From Amycolatopsis coloradensis (GTDB lineage Bacteria > Actinomycetota > Actinomycetes > Mycobacteriales > Pseudonocardiaceae): 64,000 nucleotides of DNA. Below the pieces are notes generated by a model. That model made no database searches. It saw nothing but the letters and a program-made list of their open reading frames with translations, and was not told where the DNA came from. The translations under genes and the position numbers were made by a program. The stretch spans positions 367,894 through 431,893 of the forward strand of contig NZ_MQUQ01000020.1 in the NCBI RefSeq assembly GCF_001953865.1, in the 5' to 3' direction. The number at the start of each line of letters is the position of its first letter. The stretch's first letter is position 1. Below are positions 12,001 through 24,000 of this stretch, one piece after another.

Positions 12001-15000
12001 CCCATCGAAGACGGTGTCCTCGGCGAATTCGTCCCGAATCCTCATTTCACGGGGGCGGCCGGGAACGCGGGCGGGCGGGAGCGGACCGCCGAGCTGACCA
12101 AGAACGTCGTCCGTGCCCTCGTCGACGGCCTGCGTGAGCGAGACGGCGACCTGCACCTCAACGCCGTCGAAGCGGTCGTGAACGAGCACCCGGACCCGGG
12201 CCTCGTATGGCACGCGGCGCTGAAGTTCATCGCCGGCAGCCCGGACCTGGCGGACCAGGTCCGGTCGATCACGTTCCAGCGGCGGGACGGCGCCGGGTCG
12301 CGGGCGGTCACGCTGCCGGACGCCGCCTGGGAGCTGCTGAACTTCCCGGGACACTCGGTGGAGTCCTCCGGTGCCGAGTACACCGAACCGGTGACGGTGG
12401 CGCCCGCGCCCGACCTGACCCCGGAGCCGTCCGTCCACGGTGAGCCGGGCCCCGATCCCCGGGCCGGCGTGGAATTCGCCGCCGAGACCGCCGAGCTGAC
12501 CGCGGAAATGGACGCCCGCCTGGTCGAGCTGGTGGACGAGGTGGCCGGAAGTCTCCGACCCGGCCGGACGGTGGAGGTCCGGGTCGAGGGACGGGCCGGC
12601 AACAACCCCGTGCGGACGTCGGCGCTGCGACGCGGGAACGAGCGGGTGGCCGCGGTCGCGGGCCGGATCGGCCGATTGCTGACCGAGCACGCCGTCGGCG
12701 ACCGCGTGACGATCGTCGAGAAGGTCACCGACGGGCCAGGACGTGGTTTGCTCGACCGGAGCGGGACCCCCGCGTTCCGGGCCCGCCGGACCGTGGACGT
12801 GTCGGCGGCCTCGATCGGCGGCACCCTCACCGAGGCCTGGCAGCGGGACGCCGCCCAGTGGCGGCAGATCCTCGATGATGACGCGAACGGGCAGCCCGGC
12901 CCGAACGCCGCGCGGACAGCGGTTCCCGGCTTCCCGGGGACGAGGGCCGAGGCGTGGGCGAACCTCCTCGCCGCCCGCCAGGAACTCGGCCGGACGGAAG
13001 TCGCGCACGCGGAGTTGACGGCCCGGCTCGCGGAGGACGGAGGGGGAAGCTCCCGTGACGGCGAGCGTCTCCCGGCGTCCGAGAGCACGCTCCGCGCGGC
13101 ACAGGGCCGGGTCGAGCGGGCGACCGCCGATCTCCGTGCCTGGGGCAACGACCCGCGGCGGCTGGACCGGGCGTACCGAAGCTGGCACGCGTCCTCGGCG
13201 AAGGAACGTCCCCGGGTGTTCGGCGGAGCAGACGACCAAGAGACGGCCGGACGGGAAACCGTTGCCAGGCACCGTGTCGAGTTCGCTCCCGAGTCGGCGG
13301 CCCTGACCGCGACGACGGAGGGCGACCTCGGCGGGCTGGTCGACAGCGTCGTGGGCCGCGCCTTGCTCGGCGGGACGCTGGAGATCCAGGTCATGGGCCG
13401 GACCGGGAACAATCCGGTCCCGTCGGCGGCGAGCCGTCGTGGCCGGGAACGGGCCGCCGCGGTCGCCGGCCGGATCACGGAACTGCTGGCGGCACACCCG
13501 GTCGGCGACCGCGTGACGGTGGTACAGGAGATGACCGGCGGGCCGCGGCGTGGACTGCTCGAACGCCGTGGCACACCGGCGTTCCGGACCCGCCGGTCCG
13601 TCGACGTGACCGCGCTCGCCGCCGCCATCGCGGACACGGCGGACACGGCGGACGACGACATCGACGTCGTGGCGTTCGATTTCGCCGTCCCGGTGCACCA
13701 CACGTTCGCCGGGGTGGACGACGGCGGACTGCCCGGGACGACCGGCGTCGAGGAGGAGAACACCGACTACGAGTCGGCTGACGAACTCGCCGCGGACCTG
13801 GCCGCTTCGGCGCTGCCGGGTCCGGACCTCTTCGGTCTGCTGGCGCCGTCACCGCCGCCGGATTTCCTGGCGGGGCACGACTTTTCGACCTTGGCGGCGG
13901 GGAAGTCGTTCGCGTTCTTCGATCGGCTGGACATGGCCGCTGGTCTTTCACCGACGGCCGGGTCCATGGATCCGGTGGGGCTGCCGGACGATCCGGCCGG
14001 GGTCAGCCGGACCGAGCGCCCTGACGACGAACTCGGCGAATGGGCTCCGGGTACGGTCGCGCCGCTGCCGAAGGTGACCGAGCTGCCGTCGATCCTGCAC
14101 GCGGTGTGGCTGGGCGGTCCGCCGCGTGAGGCAGGACCGACAAAGGACTTCTTGGCCGAATTCGGCAAGGCAGGCCGGGTTCACGGAAGCGAGCGGCGGG
14201 TGGTGTTGTGGACCGACGTACCTCGCGGCCGGTTCGACGCGGCCCGCGCGACACCCGCGCCCGCGAACGGTGGCCACGACCCGCTCGCCGACGTGCGCGC
14301 GATGCTGGAATGGGCCGAGGGCAACGACATTCGTCTGGTCAATGTGGACGAGGTGTTCACCACCGAGTCGCCGATGCACCTGCACGACCTTTACCGGGCG
14401 GAGTTCGTCAAGCAGGCCGCCGCCGGCTACACCGCCGCCAGCGACATCCTGCGGATGGAGGTTCTCCACCGGTTCGGTGGCGTCTACACCGAGGGCGGCA
14501 ACCGGATCAGCGACGAATGGGGCTTCGGTGAACAGGCCGCGTCGAAACCGGCATTCGGTGTCATCACCGGCGATGCCGGCGGGAATTCGGCGTTCGTGGT
14601 GCCGAAGGGGCACCCGTTCGCGCGGCTCTACCTGGACGAGATCCGCGAAAACCACGGCAAGCCGCCCCGAGAACAGTTCTCGTCCGCGCTCTCGGCCGCA
14701 CTCGGCAGCGCGGCGGGCGACTCGGTCGACCTTCGCGCCGGTTCCGGCGCGCTCGCCGGTCTGAGCACGAAACTGGGCTACCAGAACGGGATCACGGATT
14801 ATCCGGGAATTCCCGGGATCACGAAGAGCGACGCCGGTCTGCCGGAGCCGGTCACCGGTGAGCCCGTCGCGACGCCGCATGATCGGGCCGCCACCGCGGC
14901 GCTGACCAAGAAGATCGTGCAGACCCTGGTGCGCGGACTGCGTGACCGTGCCGGTGACCTGCATCTGACGTTGGTCGAGGAAGCCGTCGGGAAACATCCC

Positions 15001-18000
15001 CGGCCGGAGCTGATCTGGACCGCCGCGCTGGGTTTCCTCGCCGCCCGGCCCGAATTGGCGTCTCTCGTCCGGACACTCACCGATGGCAGGCAGGCCTCCG
15101 GGGCACGGCACGACGTCGTTCTTCCCGCCGCCGCCCGCGCACTGCTCACGGTCACCGCCGGCACCGAGCGTTCGTCGCTGGGGGAGTACCGGCGTGAAGC
15201 CACGCTCTCCACCGCCACGACGGCGTTCCGCGCCGCCGCGGTGTCCGGTGGCGACGGCCGGTACCTGACCAGGGTCGACCTGAACGTGGCCATCACCGAC
15301 ACGGAGATCAAGCTCGCCAGGGTGTCGCGCACGCTGGCCGGGTGGACGTTCGAGCACCCGGTCCCGGCGGCGCCCACGGCCGAGACGGTCGAGGCCGTGC
15401 GGGACGACATCGCCCGGCTCACCACCGAGATCACGGCAGGCCGCGCGGAACTCGGGAACGCGTACCAGGACCTGCACCGGCTCATGGCCGGGTCGCGGCA
15501 GGCAGCGCAGTCACAGGTCGTGGCTTCCGAGACCGAACGGCTTTCCCCCGATCCTCGCTTCAGCCGCGTGCGGCTGAAAAGCGAATGGGACCGCGGTGAC
15601 GCGGTCGACGCCCGTAAAGTGGCGGCTGATCTGGTCGCACGGGCGGAGGAACGGCTGAGCGCCACGCTCCGGAGCCGGATCGAACGCAGGGCAAGGCTTT
15701 TCGAGCTCGAAACCACGCTGTGGCGGGCCGCGGTCGCCGCGGAGGAGCAGCAGCTGGCCGCCCTTCCGGCCACCGCCGGGCCGGTGGCGCCGTCTGCTCC
15801 AAACGCGCGAGCGGTGGCGCTCGCCGACGAGCTCGTGCGGCTGCGAGGCAGGCTCGCCGCGCTGCGGGCCGAGCTCGCCGACCACACCACGTGGTGGGGC
15901 CAGAACGTGGATCACCGGCCGGATCCGCGGTTCTGGGCCGAAGTTCCCGATCCGTGGCTGCGGGCCAACGCTCAGGTCGAGACCGTGCGCGTCGCCGGCC
16001 CGGGGAGCCCGTCGCGGGTGCGGGCGCACCGACGATGGCTGGCCACCCGCGACGAACTGATCGCCCAGGGGCATCCGCTCGATCATGCCGAGCGGTTCGC
16101 GACCGAACTGCGCACCCTCACCCTCGGCGAACCGTCGTCCTCCGGGCCGGATGTGCTGGGCCCGGCGATCGAGGTCCGGCGGATCCAGGTTCCGTTGTAC
16201 GAAGTGGTCCCCGGCCCGCCCCCGGCCTCCGTGCACATCGGCGGTCAGTGGATCACCGAGTTCACCGCGAAGCTCACCGTGATGCCGCTGCTCGGGGTGC
16301 GGCCGTCCGAGGTCCACGACGCCTGGGACCGGATCACGGCGGCGCAGGATGTGCTCAACGCGGGCTACCTGTTGCCGGACGGGTCGCAGTTCCGCTTCGA
16401 GATCGACGACGTCTCTCCGGCGCCGGAATTCACCTTCACCGTTGGCGACGTCGGCGGCCCGTGGCAGGCGGACCGGCATCTCACCGGTCAGCTGACCGGT
16501 GACGACGTCGCCAGGCGGCTGCTGGAACTGCTCGGGGTGACGGTCCGGGGGCAGGGGCCGCTTTCGCTGGAGGCCGAGCACATCGGCCTGCTCGACCGGC
16601 TGCTGCCGTTGCGGCTGAAATCCGCCTCGCCGACGCTGTTCTCCGGGACACCGCGGCGGACCGAACGCAGGCCGGAACTCGTGTACCACCTGGCGCCGGG
16701 CCCGAACGCGGCACAGCAACAAAGCGACACCGCGGAGTTCGCGAGGGAGCTGGCTCGTCAGGTCACGAGGTCACGCGCGCGGAACGCCGCGATGCCCGTC
16801 GTGCGGGTCGTGGTGGACGACGGGGACGCGGACGCGCGTGACCTGATCGCGAACATGCTGGCGGGTGAGGTCCGCCGGATCCTCGCGGGTACTCAGCCGG
16901 GCCCCGTCACCGATCCGCTGACCTTCGAGCGGCCCGACGACCCCGCGATGCGCCCGCTGGCGGGCAGCGTCCAGTTCTTCGTCGACTGGGATCCGGACGG
17001 CGCACCCGCGCCGAGCGAACGGATTCCGCCCGGCAGACCGGACGAGGACTCCGACGAGTCGCTGACGACGCCTGCCGTCCAGCCCGCCTTTCGGGTGCTG
17101 GACGACGAGAAGACCTGGCCGCACAGCACCACCACCCCGGCGGACGAGGCCGCCGCGTGGTCCAAGCTGACCGATCCGGTACACCCGTGGGATTGGGAAA
17201 ACCTCCGGACGAGCGCCCACGTCGTGACGGTGAACCGGCTCGGCGCCCACCTGCCGATGCGGTCGTACGAAAACGACGGCGGGCCGCTGACTCCGGTCCG
17301 GAGCCTCATCACCTATGACCTGCGGCGGATGAAGGTGCGGGGCCGATGGGTGCAGGAGTACACCATCCGGTTCTTCCTGGCGGGTGGCTCGCCCGAAGAG
17401 CAGGACGGGCTCCGCCGTGGCACCCGGCGCGGTGTGGAAGCGTTGTTCAACCACCGTCACCGGTTGCCGAGCGGTGACCAGCTCCATGTGCGGGTCGAGT
17501 TCACCGCGGCCGAAGAGGACGCGCATTCCACCATCAAGGTGATCCCGGCGGGCAGGGCGCGCCAGAACACCTGGCCACTGGACGCCTCCCAGCGCGCGCT
17601 CGCGCACGAGGTCGGCCATTTCCTCGGAATCGAAGACCAGTACGAGATGGTCCAGACCGAGCCGACCGCCTACGCCTTCCAGGATCGCGACCCCGCCAAG
17701 AGGCCGCATCGCCTGATCCGCCCGGCGGGGCCGGGAGCGACGAAAACGCGGGAGACCGTTCCGCTGCTCAACCAGATCCACGACGACCACGGCCTGTACA
17801 CCGCCAGGTCGGGCGAGCCGGGTGTGCTGCTCCCGCCGCGGGATCTCTGGCGGATCGAACGAGTGGCACGTGGCTACGCCGCTGTGCGTGACTCCGGTGA
17901 ACTCGGCGAAGCACAGCCCGCCGCCGAAGCGGCCGCCGAACCGCTGTCCCCGGAGCGGCTGACCCGGTTCGTCGACTCGATGCTGGACGTCGCGGTCCAC

Positions 18001-21000
18001 CTTGACGGCGATTCGGGGATCTGGCTCGCCGACCCCTCGGCGGACGTGACCACGCTGGAGCAGCAGGAAACCGTGGTCCGCGGTCTTTCGGCGAACGACC
18101 ACTTCTTCACCGTGGTCGCCCATGTCGGCCCCGGCGGGACACCGGAATTCCTCGGCAGGCCCATCACCCCGGCGGTGCTGTCCGCGCTGCTGGCCCGTCT
18201 GCACGACGAGGGCAGGTGGCCGCCGGACACCGCACTCCGGTTCGTGTCCTGCGGACTGGCCGCGCCCAACCCCGACGACTACGTGCCCGCTGTGCTGCGC
18301 GGTGTCAACCTGGCGACGGGACGGGCGCCCGCCGTGTTCGCGGCGGGCACGCTGGTGTGGGGGACCCCGAACCTGAGCGGGTATGGCGGCTCCCACGACC
18401 TCGTGGTGGCGAGCGGCGTCGGCTACGACCTCAACGGCACGCCACTCGTCACGGGCGACGGCCGATGGACGCGCTTCGAACTCGACGAGGAGACGGGAGA
18501 CGTCAACGAGACGGGCGAATTCCGGGGCTACCTGGGCGTCGACCGGAGCGGTGTGGTGACCGACGACGCGGCGCCCGCCGGATATCGCGTCGTGGACGTG
18601 GCGACCGCCGCGCGCTCGATCAAGCGGTTCATCCCCGACTCCATGCCTTTCGGTACCTCGGCACCGCCCGACACCCGGCCGGCGGACGAGTTCGCGGAGC
18701 GGTACGGCGACGTCTTCGGCGAACTCCCGAACTTGGCGATCGGCGATCCGGGTACCCGGCTGGAGGAGTTGTCGCGGATCGCCGAGGGAGGACGGCTGGA
18801 GAACCACACCGGCGCGGTGCTCGGCTCGGCCGAGATCGCCGGGTCGCTGAGCGTGATCGACCGGGATCTGCACCGGGTCACCGATCCGGGGACGCGGGCG
18901 ATGGTGTGGTCGTTGGTGAACGACGCGGTGATGGCGGCGTCGCTGGTGCCGACCCGCGAACGGGACGTCCCGGACAACTCCCGGTTCCGCCTGTCGACGG
19001 TGCGCGACCGCCGGGTCGTCCAGCCGCTGTCGATCGACCGGCTCCAGCAAGTGCTCGCCGACCTCGCGGTGAACCTCAAGCACGGCCGCGATCCGTTCAC
19101 CGCCGACAAGTCGACAGTGCGGGGGATCGACTACCGGCCAGGACAAGGGCTGCCGCAGCGGCTGGCCCGGCTGGGACTGGCGAACCTCACCGCGCAAGCC
19201 CGCGTCACGGTGCAGAACACCCCGCTGTTCCGCGCGCTGCTCGACAACCCCGTCGCGTTGACCGACGCGTTGTTCATGGGCACCGGTCACGACGAGCAGC
19301 ACTTCATGAACACCTGCGCGGCGGCGGCCACGAACACCTACGTGCGCGGCGCCGTCCCGACCATCGCCTGCCTGTTGCTGGTCGGGCACGGCGTCATCGC
19401 CGCCGTCGAACAGGAGCTGGACAACGCTCCGGAACACCAGCTGGCCAAGAAGGATCGCCCGCTGGGCAGGACGATCCGCGATGTGGCGCTCAAACGCGTC
19501 GCCGAGGCGACGGAGCGGTTCGCCGGTATCGAGGCACGCGCGCGGGAACTCGCGGTGGCGAACCGGACGAGCCCCGCCATCCGGGCGGACTGGGCCCGGC
19601 TCGCCACCGAGTGGGGACGTGCCACGCAGAAACTGGCCGGGGTGATCTGGCTCGATCCCGGCACCGACGCCGCCGTGCCGGTGCTCACCAGGAAAGTGGT
19701 CCCTGGCGCGTGGGAACCGAACTATCCGTTCGTGCTCCCGCTCGCGCTCGACCGGCGTGCCCGGCGTGAGACGGGGATCGAAGACATCCCGTTCCGTACC
19801 GCCGTGTCACGGCATCTGGCGCTGGAGCCACGCGAAGAGACCCGAGGCGAGCTGTGGTCCGATCGGGAAGTGCCGGTTTCGGCGCGGCTGCGGTCCGCCG
19901 AGCAGATCGCCGGTTTCTGGGCGCGGATCCGGTCCGGCCAGGGTGTCCGGGTCTCCACCCCGGATCACCAGATGTTCCTCAAAGCCGGTGAAGTCGACGG
20001 CGAGCCGGTCTTCGTGCTGAGCGACCCGATCAAGTCGCACTTCGACTATCTGTCGCTGGGCGACTTCGCGAGCTGGGCAGCGAAGAACGGCATCACGGCC
20101 GAGCGGACCACGTTCGACAACTACGCCATCGTGGTGCCATCGCCTCCCGGTCCCGTGCCGCACGAGGCGGTGATCACCGAAGCCGACGACGTGCCCGCCG
20201 ACCGGATCCCGCCGCCTGCCGACACCGTGCTGGCCGCGGCGGAGCGGTTCGGGAACGACTCGGGGATCTGGCTCGTCGACCCCTCGGCCGACGCGGCCGC
20301 GCTGAATCGGCAACGGCACGCGATCCGGAGCCTCCGCGATGATCATCGGTTCTTCACGGTGGTCGCGCACACCGGAGACGGTGGCGTGCCGGAATTCCAG
20401 GGACAGCCCATCACGCCGGCGGTGATGGTCGCGCTGCTGGCCCGCCTCGCCGGTGAGCGGGTCTGGACCGGCGGCAAGCCCTTGCGGTTCGTCGCCTGCG
20501 GATCGGGTTCGCCGGATATCGAGGGCTATGTGTCCACCGTGCTGCACGGACTCGCCGACAAGGGCATCGACGCCGCCGCATACGCGGGGAACACAGCCGT
20601 CTGGTCCATCCCCGGGGCCGGGCAGGCCGAACTGGTGGTGGCGAGCCGGATCGGGTTCCAGCCAGACGGCAGGCCCGCGGTCACCGGCGACGGCCGGTGG
20701 CCGCACTTCCGGTTCGCCGACGGCGGCCGTACCGAGATCGAGGTGACCGAGCACGGCTCGTACCTGGTCGCCGGGGACGACGATCCGCCGGTCTTCCGGC
20801 GGGCATCTGACGGCTTCGACGTCGTGCCGACGGCCGAGGGGCACCTGGTCGACCTGCACATCCCCGACTCCATGCCGTTCGGGCCGGAGCGGGTGGACGG
20901 CGTCGGCCTGCCGGAAACCGTCAAGGCGAACCTGGCCGAATTCGCCGGGATGATCGCCGGTCCGCCGACGCCGCCGCAGGTCCAGGTGCGAGGCCGGACC

Positions 21001-24000
21001 GGGGATTCGCGGTTGCCGATGATCAGCCGGGAGTTGCGGTCGGCGTTCTCCGAACACGGCGCGAGCGACGATCTCCGGGTACGGGTGATCGCCTCCGGCA
21101 CGGAGCCGGGAGTCCTCGTGTCCACGATCATCCCGGCGACGGACGACGAGCTTCCCGAGTCCACTGTGGACGCGCCGGTGAACCAGCCTGAGTCCACTGT
21201 GGACGACAGCATCGGCCAGTCGGTGTTCGAGGCGCTGATGGGGAAACCGAGCCCCGTCGTTCCGGGTGGCACCGTTCCGCTCGACGGGAACCGTGGCATC
21301 CGGCCGGACGACCCGCGGCTGGCCGGTGTGGCGGACGGATTCCCGATGGACGACCGGTTCTTCACCTTCCTGGCGCACGGCGACACGAACGGTGTCCCGG
21401 TCCGTCACGATTCCGGGGCGGGAAGCGCACGGCTGAGCCCGGCCGACGTGGCCACGATGCTGACGCGTGCCAAGGACGAGGGCCGGTGGGACGGCGCGAA
21501 GCCGTTGATGTTCGCGTCGTGCGGTGCCGGGAGCGGCTTGACGTCGTTCGCGGCCAAGGTGCTCGCCGAGTTGCGGGCGCACGGCATCGACGTGGCGGCG
21601 GTCGCTCCCGACGGGCCGGTGTACTTCGTTCCCGGCCAGGTCGCGTCGGGGCCGGGGGAGCTCGTGGTCACCGGCCGCGCCGGGGTGGACGCGACGGGGC
21701 GGCCGGTGGTGGAGCCGGGCGGGGCCTGGGTGCACCTGCCCGCCGGTGGCGGGGCCGCGACGCCGGTCGGCGCGCACGTCGTGGTCGAGGAAGACGCGGC
21801 CTGGCGAACCGACGACCTTCCCGCCGGTTATGAGACCGGGGTGCCCGAAGTGGACCTGCCAGGCGCGGTGCGTCTGGCCGACGGCGACGCTTCCGGGGGC
21901 GAAATCTTCTTCGAAGAAGGCGGCAAGGAACTTTCCGCGACCGCTCTGTCCACTGTGGACCGTATCGCGAGATCGGTGGCGGAGGCGGCGATTCATCGGC
22001 GGGGCCGCCGCCTGCCGGTGCCGACGGTGAAGGTCGTCGGATTCGGCAACGGTGGCAGGATGGGCGCCCGGCAGGCGCTGCGGACCGGGCAGGCCCGCGC
22101 GAACATGACCGCGACGGCCCTGCGCACGGCCCTCGACCGCGAGCTGGCGGCGGCACCGGGTGCCGCCGCCGAGATCGAGATCGTCCCGGAGTCCCACGGC
22201 CGCGCACTGGGAACCGAACCGCTGCCGGAAAACCTCACCCCGGAGCTGGCTCGTCGTCGCGCGGTGATCACGGTCGATCTCGCCCCGGCGTGGAATTCGC
22301 CGGAAGCGCCGAGGCACGACCAGGCACCGGTGGACGAGGGAGGCTTCGCGATCGGGAGCGAGCTCGCGGCCGAGCGGCCGGACCTGTTCGGGGTCACCGA
22401 AACCCACGACGACGGCCCCGGGCCTGACGCGACGACACAGTGGTACGACGGCCTTTTCGTCCCGGTGCCGGTCGATTTCGCCGCGGGATCGGCGGACCTG
22501 ACCGACCCGCAACGGGCTGAGCTGAGCCGGATCGCGCGGCAGGTGGTCGAGGTCGTCCATCAGCATCGTCAGCAGCCGCGCCTGTTCTCACCGGCGCCTT
22601 CCGTCGAGATCTCCGGCATCCGGACGGTCGAAGAGGACCTCGACCAGCTTCGTCACGGAGCTTTGGAGGACGCGATGAAGGAAATGATCGTGGAAGAGAT
22701 CTTCGGCAGAACGGATCTGACGTACGACGAGCAGAGCGAACTCGCCGGCGAAATCGTCGTCTCCACCGAGTCGGCGGCGTCGGGGGAGCCGGGGCGATAC
22801 CAGGTCCGGATCGAGGGTGACGACATCTCTCTCGCGTACCTTCGCGCACCCTTGCCGCATCTCGTGGTGACGGACACGTTCCGGATCGAAAAGGGAGCGG
22901 GCGACGAACCGGTCTTCACCTATCCGTCCGAGTACACGTCGGAGGTGACTCCCCAGTCGGCGCCCTTCTCAGCCCCGGCCCAGGAACTCGTGAGCACGGA
23001 CCACCTCTCCTTGACGATCGCCGAGGACGCTTCGATCGCGATCGGCGCCACGAAGGGCAAGGAATTCTTCGCCGTGCCCGACGTGGTCGCGAACGCGCGC
23101 GCCGCGCTTCTCAAGGCCGACAGCAACATCGAACTCGTCGTGCACGACGTCGTCCTGGTCGTCGAGCGCGAGGGCGTCGAGCACCGGCTGGACCGGGTGA
23201 CCGTCAAGTTCCGGGACAAGCCGTCCGAAATCTGCCGCGACCTCGCGCAGGAGATCCTGGGCGGACTGCCGGATGCCGCCGTCTTCCGGGACGAGGAGGG
23301 GCGGGCGGCCATCGCGAACATCAGTTCCACCAACGGTATCGAGGTGACGGGTACCCGGATGCTGGCCGAGGCGCTCGCGGCGGCGGCGGACGGCGAGCCG
23401 GGCGACCTCGGCCCGGTCGACCCGCGGTGGGCCGTCGGGCAGGTGGCCAAGGACACCAGGCCCACCGGCGGGGGACCCGGCGCACCGCGGCCGGGCCGCG
23501 AGTACGGCGGCGCGATGAGCTACCGGCCCTCGAACGCGGCACGCAGGGCGACCGTGGACGGGCTGGCGCGGAAGATCGGCGTCAACGAGTTCGTGTGGCC
23601 GTCGATCGGCGAAGCCTACTGCGCCAACTCGATGCCGTACGACGACGATGAGGGGGTCGTCTCGATGGACCTCGACCACGCGAAGGGAATCGCGGTCAAC
23701 GGGAATCCCTGGGGCTACCACTTCGCCGCGGTCGTCGCCACGAGCCTGGACGGCCGGTTCAACATGGTGCTGGAGAACTCGCCGCACACCGCGACCCGGA
23801 CCCCCGCGGTCGAACAGGCGCTCATCGACGCCCTGCGTGACCACCAGGGCAGGTGGGACAGGATCGAAGCGGAGCTGACCGACGCGCTGGAAAGGGCGAA
23901 GCGGAGCAAGGACCCCGGTGTCGGCAAACTGGAGTTGCGGCTGCACGCGGTCAGGAAGTTCGAGACCCTCGCCGACCTCCTGCGCACCCACGGGCACGAA

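Noticed and set aside
10159..13701. Second long antisense frame (1,180 codons) under the giant gene
   Set aside because: Same reasons: antisense position, Arg/Gly-rich composition and no domain, while the plus strand carries clear ART and OmpA-like motifs.
22440..22640. OmpA-like domain interrupted by insertion of the papain-like domain
   Set aside because: The second half does not resume in register; the final OmpA-like domain is complete by itself, so a truncated copy followed by a new module explains it as well.
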